Positions 32,540 to 43,817 of a DNA stretch of 64,000 bases are shown piece after piece. The translations under genes were made by a program, and so were the position numbers. The stretch is from Alternaria dauci (lineage: Eukaryota; Ascomycota; Dothideomycetes; Pleosporales; Pleosporaceae), in contig NC_091280.1 of NCBI RefSeq assembly GCF_042100115.1, forward strand, positions 1,612,001-1,676,000, read 5' to 3'. The notes under the pieces were generated by a model. That model was not told the origin of the DNA and ran no database searches. It saw only the letters and a list, made by a program, of their open reading frames with translations. Within the stretch, counting starts at the first letter, position 1. Each line of letters starts with the position of its first letter.

Positions 32540-34015
32540 GATGAGTGGCTGATCAAGTGCGAGTGTTTGAGTTGGTCAGTGAGTGGAGTGAATGCTGTCT
32601 GCTAATGTCGGTTTAGACATCTGACACGAGGTTGTCTTATACTTCTGATGGTCCATGGCTCAGTGACCCCAAGGTATACGCGTACCTGGCTAGCAGACGT
32701 CAGTGTAAATTACCTCTGTAGCTCATCTCTCTAAACACACGCCTACGTAGATGAGCCCCAATATCGCATGTAACAGTTTAGCAACGCAATGATTGTCCGG
32801 CTATCAAAGCCCAGATGTCCGAGAATTCTACCACTCGCGGAGCTTTGGGGCCGACATGTTGTTGAGGGGAGATGACGTTGTGTGGGCGTTACACAAGGAG
32901 CGTTTTGTCAGGTTATAGTGGAGAGTGGGTAATCTATCGCAGGCTGTTGCAAGGTCCGTTGTCTAATTAAGCTATCCTCTGGACATGCAGACGATCTGTA
33001 CAACCGCTGCAAAGGTATGGCTTGAAACAGTTCATATGTATACTACCCAATGAAAACAGTCTAATCGAGCGTATGGCATGAAGCCTCCGACTTCGCGCTA
33101 AATAGGAGTTTCGACCAGGTCGGCAGATGTGGCTATATGAAGATGGCTATGGAAAGGTCCAATTGATGCTGCGTGGAGTCGGGTAAGGGCCGAGTCCAGA
33201 TCGTCCGCCTTGGGTACCGAGATCGTAAACGCGTCTTAGAGACAAGCTACCGGGCTGTTTAGCCGGCCATTCCTTTGCTCTGAATCACAAACAAGACGGA
33301 CTTCATTCCTTAGAGGGCGTACAGGCTGGCGTTGATTGCGGCTCGGGTCTCCTCCGCCATGGCCAGTGGTGAGCTCATGAAGGATTCAGCAGTACTTTTT
33401 GTGGGTCTCGAGGCGTAAGCAGCTCAAAGCGCATCGGCAAGTCGGCGTTTTCAAGATACGTGGTATACAGGTCCAACAAACTTGCCTCTTAGGTAAGAAG
33501 CAAGAACCTCTGCAAGGTTCTGACGGTATCAATTAAGATTGAATTCCAGACAGATGACCCTGTCAGGGTATTGCAATTGACAGTAGGCGTGGTTGGCTGG
33601 AGTGGAAAAAGCCGCCAACTTTACCGGGCCGCACCTGCATAATTCTCCTGTGGTGCCGCCGATGACTGGACAACGACAAAGGCTTGATTGCTTGTGCTTG
33701 GTGCGAATCGAGTGCGAGCTGCAACGGATTGATGACGCCAGTCGCCAAGCAATTTGCGAAGTCGTTGCGACTGTTGGTCAGGAAGTTGCGCAAGACAGAG
33801 GGTTGAGTGACTACTGGCATGCCGGGATAGCTGCAAGGACTCTTTTCGCAGCGAGGGTCAGCACTGAAATCCCGAGTAAAACATGTCACCGCACCTTTTG
33901 GCCCAGACACATGACGGGTATCTCCATAGGCTCTTGACGAAGCTCTGCTGGATTAAAATTACTATTCTTCTCCCCGACTCCCGGCGGCCGCTTTATGATT
34001 ATGCGCCTGCGTCTC
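32540..34015. other. 1.5 kb non-coding interval
   Basis: Promoter of the Gly/Pro-rich gene at the left and 3' region of the PRKRIP1-like gene at the right. Open frames between 33560 and 33940 overlap on both strands and have no recognised domain. Confidence 0.4.
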
Positions 34016-34630
34016 TCAATCGTCGTCTTGGATGACCAGCCCAATCTCTTCGGCATTCTTGACCTCTCCACCTTGGTTGTTTGCGTCCGCGTCGTCGTCG
34101 GCACCAGTCGTTGGTACATTCGCATTTGGGGCCAACTTCTTCTTCGTCTTAGTGTCGTCTGCGACGGGCGTGCCATCCCTCTCGCTGCCCTTTCCACCTT
34201 TCTTTGCCTTTTCTTTCCTCTGCCGCGCCTTCTCTCTCTTCAGCCGGTTCTTCTCGGTCTTTTCTCTGTCCTTCTTCTCGAGTTCTTCTTTGCGCTTTGC
34301 AAACTCGATTTCATCCTCGTCCTTTTTCACTTGCTCGTCCATGATCCTCAGCCTCTCGTATTCGCGTCTCCGGCTCGCTTTGTAGACGTGAAACTCGCCA
34401 CTCCCAGCACCTGCGCTAGAACCCTGGACATTGGCGACGATTTCTGGGGGCAGTGAGGATTTGGCTAGCGCGCTGGAGCCTGGGATTTGGATGTCGCGGT
34501 CGGGTTTTGCGAAGAGGGCCTCGACCTGTGAGGCTTGCGCCGAGCGGGGGGTGAGGGCGCGCTTCTTGGTCGGGCGATGGGAGCGCGAGTCGGCGGACGT
34601 GGGTATCGACTCGGGGATGGGCTCAGACAT
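34016..34630 (-). CDS. PRKRIP1-like (DUF1168) spliceosome-associated protein, 204 aa
   Basis: The DUF1168 family includes human PRKRIP1, a dsRNA-binding nucleolar protein found in the catalytic spliceosome. Single exon, ATG at 34630 (MSEPIPESIPTSADSR). Family features are the VEALFAKPDRDIQIPGSS segment, PPEIVANVQGSSAGAGSGEF, then HVYKASRRREYERLRIMDEQ, followed by a long, very basic-acidic helix (FAKRKEELEKKDREKTEKN; KREKARQRKEKAKK). The C-terminus is acidic and ends DDD. Size and order match fungal homologues. Nuclear role is inferred from the family. Confidence 0.85.
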   Translation of the reverse strand: MSEPIPESIPTSADSRSHRPTKKRALTPRSAQASQVEALFAKPDRDIQIPGSSALAKSSLPPEIVANVQGSSAGAGSGEFHVYKASRRREYERLRIMDEQVKKDEDEIEFAKRKEELEKKDREKTEKNRLKREKARQRKEKAKKGGKGSERDGTPVADDTKTKKKLAPNANVPTTGADDDADANNQGGEVKNAEEIGLVIQDDD

Positions 34631-35078
34631 GGTGGTGTTGAGTAGTCAAATGCAGAGTCGTGCCTGGGGTGGTGCGATGCGCTACCAGCAGACGAGCTGA
34701 ATGAAGGCGGAAGTTTGTTTGGCGAATCAGATGTAGTTATGCTGAGTAATGCGACGTGAGGGGGATGGTTTGGGAAAGAGGGATTACAGCAGTGTGATGG
34801 CGCAGTGTAGAAAAGTTGGGAAGATTAGAAAGCAATCGCGAGGCATGACGCGCTAGCACTTGCGGCGAACGGCTCGCGCCCGCTACGGCCGGCCAGATGA
34901 GCCATTCACGCCACCGAACTCGCCATCCGCCGCCGCTATCGTTGGGCTCGCAGCAGCACATGAAACGCCCTTGATCGCACTTTGGCTGCACCTCTATACA
35001 TAATTCCTTGGTGCCTTGCTACTCTCTCTCTCTCTCTATCTGCATCTCCATCCATCCAGACATCCCACCCACGCCACC
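34631..35078. promoter_or_regulatory. Divergent upstream region of PRKRIP1-like and DET1-like genes
   Basis: The 448 bp between two divergent start codons should hold both promoters. It contains a (CT)8 tract at 35022-35037, 40 bp before the DET1-like ATG, a common feature of fungal core promoters and leaders. Confidence 0.5.
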
Positions 35079-36869
35079 ATGGGGAAACCCCGCGTAGGTC
35101 CATTTTATTAATACCACAAAGGTCACTGGCTGACTCGTCCGCAGATGATTATATTGATTCGCCATGCCCAGTCAGAGGGAAACAAGAATCGCGACATCCA
35201 CCAGTTCATTCCCGACCATAGGGTCAAGTTGACCCAGCACGGCTGGACACAGGCACGCCGCCCATCCGTCCCCCGAAGCTTGACCTGAGACACGACTAAC
35301 CCAGGCCATGACAGGCAGAAGAAGCGGGGCGACAACTACGCTCTCTCCTCAAGCCAGACGATACCCTCCAGTTCTACACTTCGCCCTACCGTAGAACGCG
35401 CGAAACAACTGAAGGCATCCTCCGCACACTGACCTCGGACGACCCCACACCATCGCCCTTTCCCCGCAATAAGATCACCGTATACGAAGAGCCACGGATA
35501 CGAGAGCAGGACTTTGGCAACTTCCAGCCATGTTCCGCCGAGATGGAGCGCATGTGGCAGGAGAGGGCCGACTACGGTCACTTCTTCTACCGCATACCCG
35601 ATGGCGAGAGTGCCGCAGACGCCTACGACCGTGTCAGTGGCTTCAACGAGAGCCTGTGGAGATCTTTCCAAGACGACAACTTTCCCAGTGTCTGCGTTCT
35701 GGTTACCCACGGCCTCATGTCGCGTGTCTTTCTCATGAAATGGTGAGTTGCACGGGAGCTCGAGATGATAATCTAGCGTGCTAATACACACATTCAGGTA
35801 CCACTGGTCGGTTGAGTACTTTGAAGACCTCCGCAACGTCAACCACTGCGAGTTCATCATCATGAAGCGAAGCGAGAACAACGGCCGATACATCCTCCAG
35901 AACGAGCTGCGGACATGGTCAGAACTCAAGCGCCGCGCCGCAAAGGAGAAGGAAGAGACTAAAAGCGCTACCTCTTCGACACCGAGCAGAGCTACACCCT
36001 TGACTGGGCTTGGCCAGGCAGGAGCCATCTCGTCCCCTACCATACCTACGCGCCGGTGGGGAGGATGCGTCAACGGTTGCGACCATGACAAGATCAACTA
36101 CCCCCGTCGACCAATGCGCAAGAATACCATGGAGTACATGGGAAACCAATCCCAGCAGCTGCCTTCTCCCGCAGTCACACACATGGAGCCGGTAGAAAGC
36201 GAACAGGAAGACCACCCGGTTGCAGCGCCACAGTCTGAACATGCCCCCATAGTCAACGAACCCTCACCGGCCAAGCTATCGCGGAAACAGAGTACCAAGG
36301 CGATCCCAGAGATGCCACCAACACCAGCATCTCCAAACGATGCGTCCAACGACGCTACAAGCAGCGAGGGGGAAGAAGCAGCCTCTTCCATGTCGCGTTC
36401 GGGTACCCACGCGCAACCGAGAACCGCCGCTGTCCTTCGCCACCTACAGCCCCACAAGACACCAGGCGAGGGCTTCTCCGACGATTCAGACTACTTCCCG
36501 GGTATGCAACAGCTTCACCACCGCAAGTTCCTCCGAGCAAGCTCAACGCAGCGCAGGCAGTCCAAGGAACGTAAATTGCAACGCAAGCAGACAGAGCAGA
36601 GTTGGAAGCAGGAATCAGGCATGGGCAACGGCGCCAGAACAGACAGACTGGGCGACGGCGATGCCACTAGTGACGACGCTGCCTTCGCCAAGGAAAAGGA
36701 AGGAGAACCGATTCTTGTGGAAGCACTCAAGGGCAATATGGTTGTCGAGAAGATCGGGGAGGAGAGAGAAGCGAGTGATGAGCTTGGCAATGCCGAGACC
36801 AAGGTTGGAGAGACGGAGATTGACAAGATGCAGGATGCGGAGAGAAAAGGTTTTGGCGAGGTGTATTGA
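35079..36869 (+). CDS. DET1: DET1-like histidine-phosphatase (phosphoglycerate mutase fold), 540 aa
   Basis: Yeast Det1 is a broad-range acid phosphatase linked to intracellular sterol transport. Four exons: 35079-35093, 35145-35252, 35315-35742, 35798-36869, exactly 541 codons. The catalytic RHG-type motif is RHAQSEGNKN with His at residue 12; the second His is in LVTHGLMSRV near residue 172; other family marks are LTQHGWTQAEEAGRQLRSLL, FYTSPYRRTRET and REQDFGNFQP. The second intron seems to begin with GC rather than GT (CACAG|GCACGC...ACAG). Residues beyond about 260 form a long disordered, Ser/Pro/Glu-rich extension with a polybasic stretch, much longer than in yeast (334 aa). The substrate in this organism is not known. 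Confidence 0.88.
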
Positions 36870-38306
36870 GGCTTCCTGGAAAGACGACATGTTGAATATC
36901 AACGTGCAAACAATACTGTTGTAGCATCGCAGAGTTTATACGTTTCAAAGGGGGCTTTGCAAATCGAGCTGGCCTCGTAGACCTTCATATCTGTCCAAAC
37001 TACTGTTTATGTGGCACCAATCGCCTCTTCTATTACTTTGGTAATGTAGTTGAGGCTTTGAGTATATATGATTTGAATACTAGCCTAGTGAGCATGTGAA
37101 TGTAAGGCTTATACTCTCGTTCCCAATTATTGAGGATTTCTTGCGCGAGAGGGTTGTTAGGAACTAAACGCCAGCGTCAACCTGGAATACAAGGAGAATC
37201 CCAGTGTGTGTATGCGAGCATCGACGGTACATCGGTAATGGTTGGGCAACTTGGCATGCTTGCTCATATTCGAGAAACTTTTCTTTGTTTCCACAACAGA
37301 CCTTCTGGTCGGCGAGGTCGCGTGAACCTGCAGATCGACCACGGACAATGATATACACAAGTGGATCGCACATGCGGTCAATCCGCAGCGGTGTGAGGAA
37401 CTTTGAGGAAACAATCTCAAACACGAGTTCTCGAAGGCATGCGATGCGCCTCGTGGAGAAGCCACCCACGGCTGTGGTAGACGTCATTGCTGGAAGACGC
37501 GCCAGTGGCTGTCCCTGAACAGCGCCTTTCCACTCATCGCACAAAGTTCCTTTAGAAACCATCCAGACGCCGACCGGTACCTGTCGGAACATCTTAGTCA
37601 TTCATACTGTACATCCGTGACTCCGTGGTATTTCCGATGTTACGTGTTGCGAAGAGGAAGTCGCCGACCATCCTCGAAGACCCCGGACACATCTGCGTGA
37701 GGACAACTCCCACTCGTAATCACGACGCAACAATCATACGACAAGTCGCATCGTGAAACGCCTCGTCGACTCGGCCACCCGTCGTTCTCGAAGCCATCAG
37801 CCTTGCCATGCGGTCGTGCAAGCCATAACCCGCGTAATATTCCCTTTCGTTATCCTTGAGTTACATTCTCGTCGCCGAAGACCCACACACCTGCCACGCG
37901 CGAGCCGCATTCAAAGTCCACGCTAGGCGCTTTAGGGGCGTGTGCATATCTGCTGCCGGCGCGCCACCAGTCCGTCCTCCACCTGCATGGTATTACCATC
38001 GTCAGAATAGCCACATTTCGGCCAGGTCCCCATTTGCAGGTCGAGGTCGCCGACTAGGAGCATGTTTACACGGCGATTGGCACGTGTGCCCGCTTTGGGT
38101 CGTGAGTGAAGAAGATCTAGGACTCATTAGTAGTTAGGGGCCCGTAATGAGGTGTCTACAGAAGGCTTGTTGGCCTGTATTGGCTGTAGCTTCGTTTGAT
38201 TTGGCTGTTTTCGTTCTGCTGCACCATCTATTGGGGAGACCCCTTGATTAGAGTCAAGTCTTGACAGTAAAGACTATCGACGAGACGACAATACCTTGAC
38301 AAGAGA
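36870..38306. other. 1.4 kb interval without a supported gene
   Basis: A 145-codon minus-strand frame (37601-37164, beginning MTKMFRQVPV) is open, but it has no domain, signal or homologous look and is not called. The remainder includes the promoter of the sulfur transporter gene. Confidence 0.4.
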
Positions 38307-39361
38307 ATGTTTACACCTATCGAGACCACCGTCGGCGCCTTGCTTCTACATCAAGCAACAAGCAACCTTCTCTATCAGAATGGAGATATTCTGGGAGCCA
38401 GCGGCTATCTACGCAGATTCTTCTCTGCGCCTACGAAAGAACTGCTCGCCTTCTTCACTGGCATGGCCGCCAGCTACGTGCCATTGAAGGCACTAGCACC
38501 ACAGTTGATCACCGAATACCCTGTTTTACAGATTAGTCCTCGAATTGTTGTTGCAACGGTAGCGGTCGGTGCCCTAGTAGGATGGGGAACTAAGGTGAGA
38601 GACTCTGGACAAAGGAATCTTACACAACTGACTTGGACAACTAGGCGTCGAATGGATGCACTTCCGGACACATGTTGTGCGGTCTTTCTAGACTGAGTGG
38701 CCGCTCAACCCTCGCCGTCGCTACGTTCTTTCCCACGGCAGTTGTAACACGTCATTTCGCTCATCCAAGTTTATCGTCGTCGGTATGCCCCGGCAGTGCA
38801 CCGTGCTACGCACCCGTATACCCATCTACAGAGAAGACTGTATTACTTCTTGCGTTGGCTGCGTTGAGCATAATCGCCACCCGAACGATACCTGGACTTG
38901 TGGCCCAAGTCACAGGTTCGCCCACCACCAAGGACACCAAACAAGGGTCTGCTGCGCGTGTCGCCACGCAAGCCTTTTCAGGTCTGCTCTTTGCTCTCGG
39001 CCTCCACATCTCGCAAATGGCACATCCCGACAAAGTTGCAGCCTTCCTCTCTTTCCCAGACCTGCAAAACTGGGACCCGTCACTTGCTCTGGTCATCCTC
39101 TTCGGCGTCTTACCCAATCTGATCGAAAACCAGGTCAAGGGTTTTAATGGCTCGCCATCGTTCGCCGAAAAGTTCTCGCTGCCTACAAAGACTTTGAAAC
39201 ATGTGGATGGAAGGTTTGTGATGGGAGCTGTGGCTTTTGGTATTGGCTGGGGCTTGACAGGAACGTGTCCTGGTCCGGCGGTAATACGAGCCTTCTCTCA
39301 GCCAGTTTGGGGTGCTCTGTGGATTGGCGGGTTCTGGCTTGGAGGGAAACTGGACATATGA
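38307..39361 (+). CDS. YeeE/YedE-family sulfur-compound transporter, 334 aa
   Basis: Multi-pass membrane protein related to bacterial YeeE (TsuA), a thiosulfate importer. Two exons, 38307-38594 and 38645-39361, phase 0. The family signature follows the junction: ASNGCTSGHMLCGLSRLS near residues 97-114, and a second copy-like GWGLTGTCPGPAVIRAF near residue 296-312. The Cys residues in GCTSGH and GTCPGP line the substrate path in the bacterial protein. At least eight hydrophobic segments are visible (for example AALSIIATRTIPGLVAQV; SLALVILFGVLPNLI). Two pseudo-symmetrical halves agree with the known fold. The family is mainly bacterial, so an old transfer into fungi is possible. Location at plasma membrane or mitochondria cannot be told. 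Confidence 0.9.
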
Positions 39362-39813
39362 AGCGGTTGGTGCTTGTACTTGTAGTGCTTGGTTGTTTGC
39401 GTTACGTGATACCCGGGATAGATCTCTGTTTTCATTCCTGGCTATGGAGCTAGGATGGTAGTTCTCAAGCATATAATGTTAATATAATGATTACAAAGAT
39501 ATGCTTGTAAGGTGGATGGGAACTGTGCGCCTTTACTAGAATGCCGCTTGAAATGTAGGTCCTCGATTGTGAGCACGGATTTCGAGTCGACGGGGGGAGG
39601 TTCCATGTTTTTGATAGACATGGTGTTCTTCTTAATCTCTGTAGGTTTGGCGGTACATGGTATCGCCTTCTTTTGTGATGGGTCCTAGCTAGCGGGTTAG
39701 AGTGAAAGAAGGGACACTTGTGGACCCTGGAAGTTGAGCGCTGCCAAAAATGTTCGCCCCGCCACATCATCCCACTGGAATCCCCGCGACGCGTTCAACC
39801 ACAAACACACACC
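39362..39813. other. Intergenic between sulfur transporter and DPH1
   Basis: Probable 3' UTR and DPH1 promoter; no other feature seen. Confidence 0.5.
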
Positions 39814-41300
39814 ATGGAGGACGACAGAGCTGCAACCAACCTGGGCCCTGATGCGGACCAGGGCATGCCGGAAGAGGTCGCGCCTGTGCAGAAACAGCCG
39901 AAGAGGCGCTTCGTAGGGAGAAAGACGGGAGAGAAGGCGGGCGAGCAGCCAGCAGACCCCAATGCCAATATTGAAGATTCGAGCGCGATACAAGGTGTGA
40001 GGAGCCCACAGACAAGCCTTCTAATGTGTCGAGAACCTAACACGTACCCAAAGTTGCCCAGCCCCGGCGCACAGCTCGTGTCCTGAATGCGATCCCCGAC
40101 GATATTCTGCACGACCAAGAAATCAACGACGCGATTGCGCTCCTGCCGCCAAACTACAACTTCGAGATCCACAAATGCATACACCGCATACGCACATCAG
40201 GCGCCAAATCGATAGCGTTGCAGTTTCCCGAGGGACTGCTTCTATTCGCAACCACCATATCCGACATTCTGACGCGATTCTGCCCTGGTACTTCGACGTT
40301 GATAATGGGTGATGTCACGTACGGGGCGTGCTGCATAGACGACTACACTGCGCGAGCGCTCGGCTGCGACCTCTTGATACATTACGCCCACAGTTGTCTG
40401 ATACCCGTGGCAGTGACCAAGATCGCGACCTTGTACATCTTCGTCTCCATCAGTATCGACACACAGCACCTGATCAATACCATTACAGACAACTTCGCCG
40501 CCGGAAAGACTATTGCTTTGGTTGGCACTATCCAGTTTAACGCTACAATACATGGCATCGTCCCGATACTGCGCAAGGAAGGCTACAACCCATTTGTGCC
40601 GCAGATTGCGCCTTTGTCCAAGGGCGAAATTCTCGGCTGCACGTCGCCGTCAATGGCCATCAAGCCAGGCCAGCTCAATGCGAGAGGCAAAGAGGAAGAG
40701 GTGCCCGACATGATACTATATCTTGGTGATGGACGTTTTCATCTTGAGAGCGCCATGATCGCCAATCCACATATACCTGCCTACCGCTACGATCCATACT
40801 CCAGGCGACTTACACACGAGACTTATGAACACGACTCTCTCTACGACTTGAGGCGCACTGCCATCCTCACAGCCCGGAAAGCACGCACTTGGGGTGTGAT
40901 TCTGGGCTCGCTCGGCCGACAGGGAAACCCGCACACGCTGACACTGATTGAGAACGAATTAGCGCGACAAGGCATCAAATGTGTCAACTTGCTCATGTCG
41001 GAAATCTTCCCTGGAAAGTTGGCAATGATGTCAGATGTAGAGGCTTGGGTACAAATTGCATGCCCTAGGTTGAGTATCGATTGGGGCTATGCCTTCCCGA
41101 GGCCGCTGTTGAGCCCTTACGAGGCACTTGTTACACTCGGCGTAAGAGACGCGCCATGGCTAGAAGAAGACGACATAGTGAGGAGAGCTGAGGCGAAGGA
41201 AAGAAAGAACCTCTATCCCATGGACTTTTACGCAAAAGAGGGCCTAGGGCGGACTACTGTAGATCACGTAAAAGCTGCGGAGGTTCCAGTGGGAGCGTGA
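39814..41300 (+). CDS. DPH1: Diphthamide biosynthesis protein 1, 475 aa
   Basis: Forms with Dph2 the radical-SAM-like iron-sulfur enzyme that transfers the aminocarboxypropyl group to the target histidine of translation elongation factor 2, first step of diphthamide synthesis in the cytosol. Two exons: 39814-39994 and 40054-41300, phase 1, 476 codons. The start ATG precedes [12 protein letters not shown]. Conserved segments are [59 protein letters not shown], the [12 protein letters not shown] motif and [20 protein letters not shown]. Cluster-binding cysteines lie near residues 152, 173 and 396. Length matches fungal DPH1. Confidence 0.95.
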
Positions 41301-41600
41301 ACATTGGTAAACTCTACATAAAACGGCATTTTCTACCTCTGGCTATTGGTCTCATATGAGCTACAGTGCTTGTCGCTTGCTCTGACCTTTCATTGCTACA
41401 TCATCAAAGAAACATATTTCGCTAGGGACACCCGCAAGCACGGACGTATACGGATTCACTTCTAGGCACCTGCCTTGTTCCATAGGTCTCTGCACTACAG
41501 TCGGCGTTTGCTCTCATATCTTTCACGAATCACCCTCACCGTTTTAACTCTATTCTGTAACCTTGGAAGACAACATTTTACGATCTTCTGGTTCGCGATA
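41301..41600. other. Intergenic between DPH1 and PHD gene
   Basis: About 300 bp. The downstream frame stays open upstream of the chosen ATG to 41475, but that stretch begins at a non-ATG codon and looks like a leader. Confidence 0.45.
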
Positions 41601-43010
41601 ATGTCATCCACAACAGCTCTCCCCCTCATCCCCCAGACCAACATGACTGAACCCGAAATGCATCCAATGACACCTACCGTTACTCCTGAGAAGCGGAAAC
41701 GATCAGTGACTTCCGGATCCACCCCCCACCGCCCTCCGAAGATGGCGCGACTGGATCCCCTTGCACCTACCGTCGATGAGACTCCGGAGTCTACTATTCA
41801 CTACGGCGTCTACATGCACGATCTTCTCAAAGAGTCAGGCAACGCCACACCGAAACTCATCACTGTTTCTGCAGACTTCACCAGTGCTTATGAGGCCATG
41901 CGTAAGCATGCTACTGGGAATATCGAGGCAAACGTACACTGGGGCGCGACAAAAGAGCTAAACACCAATAACCTCTACGAGATACTGGACAGTAGAAACC
42001 ACGTCCGTCTGCGCTATGAGCTGGACGCAGTCTCCCCTGTTGGTCAAGACGCGAACGGTGTCCAGGTCTGGGAGCGTGTCAGCGCATCGCCTGCTCAATC
42101 TGTCCATTACGGCATGTACATCGACCTGCACTGCGATGTTAGGAACAAGGCAGAGCAATTCTTCATTGGTGGCTTCAAGAGCCTTGGTGAAGCCAGTCAT
42201 GCGATGAAGCAATCAGCGGCTGTGTACCTCCACGGTCACGGTGAGACCAAGTTGTACGGGAAGAGCATTGAGGTGATGAATGGGAAAGGACAACTCCAGC
42301 GACGCTTCACAATCGTAAAATGCAGGCTGGGCGGAAATGGAAGCTTCCTGAAGGGAGAAGGCTGGCCGTTGGAACAAGAAAGTACAGGTTCAAAGGTTCC
42401 AGTCATCTGTCTACCTACACCCGAGACATCAAAGCCGTCCGAACCACCAGCTGCTCTGACGACTGCCCCGCAAATCGTAACCAAAGTTGCAAGGAAGGAT
42501 ACGCCACAGGTTGTACAGAAAGTTCCTACCCATGTCTTATCCGAACCACAAGCTGTCCAAAGCACACGCCGTCAACCCAAGCGACACCAAACCCCCATCC
42601 CACCTGCCAATAACACAAGACAGAAGCAGCCCAAGACCGGACTTCGAGCAACGTCCAAGGCCCCAGCCAAGTCCGCGACCACAGCGAAACCTAAACCTCA
42701 AACGAAAACTCAAGTCCAGGCTCTGCACGACCCCAATCTCTATTGTACGTGTCGTCTTCCTGACGATGGCAGTCTCATGATCTGCTGCGACAACGAGAAT
42801 TGCCCTATCAGCTGGTATCACGGCCGTTGCATCAACATCCACAAGACGATCCCAGAAGATGAAGAGTGGTACTGCGACTTGTGTACGCAGGAGCAAGAGA
42901 ATAAGGAACCCCGGGGTATGAATACGTCGACTGGGAAGATGCCTGGAAAGAAAGGAGGACGCAGTGGTGCAAAGGCGAAGGGAAAGGCGAAGAAGGGGAA
43001 GTTGAGCTAA
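41601..43010 (+). CDS. PHD-finger protein, 469 aa
   Basis: Chromatin-type zinc-finger protein. A C-terminal PHD finger occupies about residues 381-430: LYCTCRLPDDGSLMICCDNE, NCPISWYHGRCINI, EEWYCDLC, giving the C4HC3 ligand order, with the SWYHGRC aromatic pocket typical of histone H3 tail readers. It is followed by a Lys/Gly-rich basic tail (KGKAKKGKLS). The N-terminal half (residues 60-300) has two related mixed alpha/beta regions (STIHYGVYMHDLLKESG; QSVHYGMYIDLHCDVRN) that look like an internal duplication not tied to a named domain. The middle is Pro/Lys-rich and disordered. The first in-frame ATG, MSSTTALPL, was chosen. Nuclear location is inferred. Confidence 0.85.
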   Translation: MSSTTALPLIPQTNMTEPEMHPMTPTVTPEKRKRSVTSGSTPHRPPKMARLDPLAPTVDETPESTIHYGVYMHDLLKESGNATPKLITVSADFTSAYEAMRKHATGNIEANVHWGATKELNTNNLYEILDSRNHVRLRYELDAVSPVGQDANGVQVWERVSASPAQSVHYGMYIDLHCDVRNKAEQFFIGGFKSLGEASHAMKQSAAVYLHGHGETKLYGKSIEVMNGKGQLQRRFTIVKCRLGGNGSFLKGEGWPLEQESTGSKVPVICLPTPETSKPSEPPAALTTAPQIVTKVARKDTPQVVQKVPTHVLSEPQAVQSTRRQPKRHQTPIPPANNTRQKQPKTGLRATSKAPAKSATTAKPKPQTKTQVQALHDPNLYCTCRLPDDGSLMICCDNENCPISWYHGRCINIHKTIPEDEEWYCDLCTQEQENKEPRGMNTSTGKMPGKKGGRSGAKAKGKAKKGKLS

Positions 43011-43817
43011 ATCAGGAGGACGGAAAACGGCGTTCGTGCCTTTGGCCACCATGGCTGTGCTAGGTGCGTTAGAAACTACATGTTTGATAGTATCTCATGG
43101 CGTGGCTGGATGGTCTTACTGTCTAGAATGAATTTCCAAGACCTTGTATTTGAACGAAGAGTCGTTGTTTCTATCCATAACGTGCCGCCTTAACTTCTGT
43201 CCTCGACCGTCGCTACTCTCGGTCTCTGATACTGCGCTGGTGTCTTGATAACGCGATGAAGGAGGATATGACCAAGGTAAGAGCTGATGATGAAGAAAAC
43301 AATGATGCCGATTGTAGCGTTATCCATCTTGTCCTAACGAGTCGAGCAATGTGTCAACCTAGAGGATTATTGGATGATAGGCTATCGCACTTCGCGTCCG
43401 AATGTATGGTTTGGCGAAGAGGTAGTGGTGGTTTCGCGGTATGAACACGTTGTGGAACAATAGGAAGAATTATTCGGTTCTAGGACGAGTGGTGGATGGT
43501 ACTACAAGGCAGCAGTAAGCATGGATGCTGCCGTCAGCAAACGCCCTTCGCAGGGGAATGTAAGACAGTTGGGCGGGTGCCTAAGCGTCGCGTACCAAGG
43601 CACAAGGCACCTAAACATGGATTATCTGCACCTCGCAATTGGTTATTTTGTTCAGAGAGCCCAAGACGCGCAGGCAAGACGAATCAGGGCATTCACCATC
43701 CGCGTATGATTGGCACAAGATGGAGCGCGTGATGGGTATCATATTTGCTGTGACAAACTCCGAAACAATGCTGAGTAGATACAACTAATTCGAATCGACG
43801 CTATCCAAAGCCCGCGT
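43011..43817. other. Intergenic between convergent PHD and MGS1 genes
   Basis: About 800 bp of 3' UTRs and spacer. Frames here are short and overlap on several phases. No feature recognised. Confidence 0.45.

Noticed and set aside
37164..37601. 145-codon minus-strand frame
   Set aside because: Begins with ATG but lacks any signal, domain or splice support; frames on the other strand overlap it.
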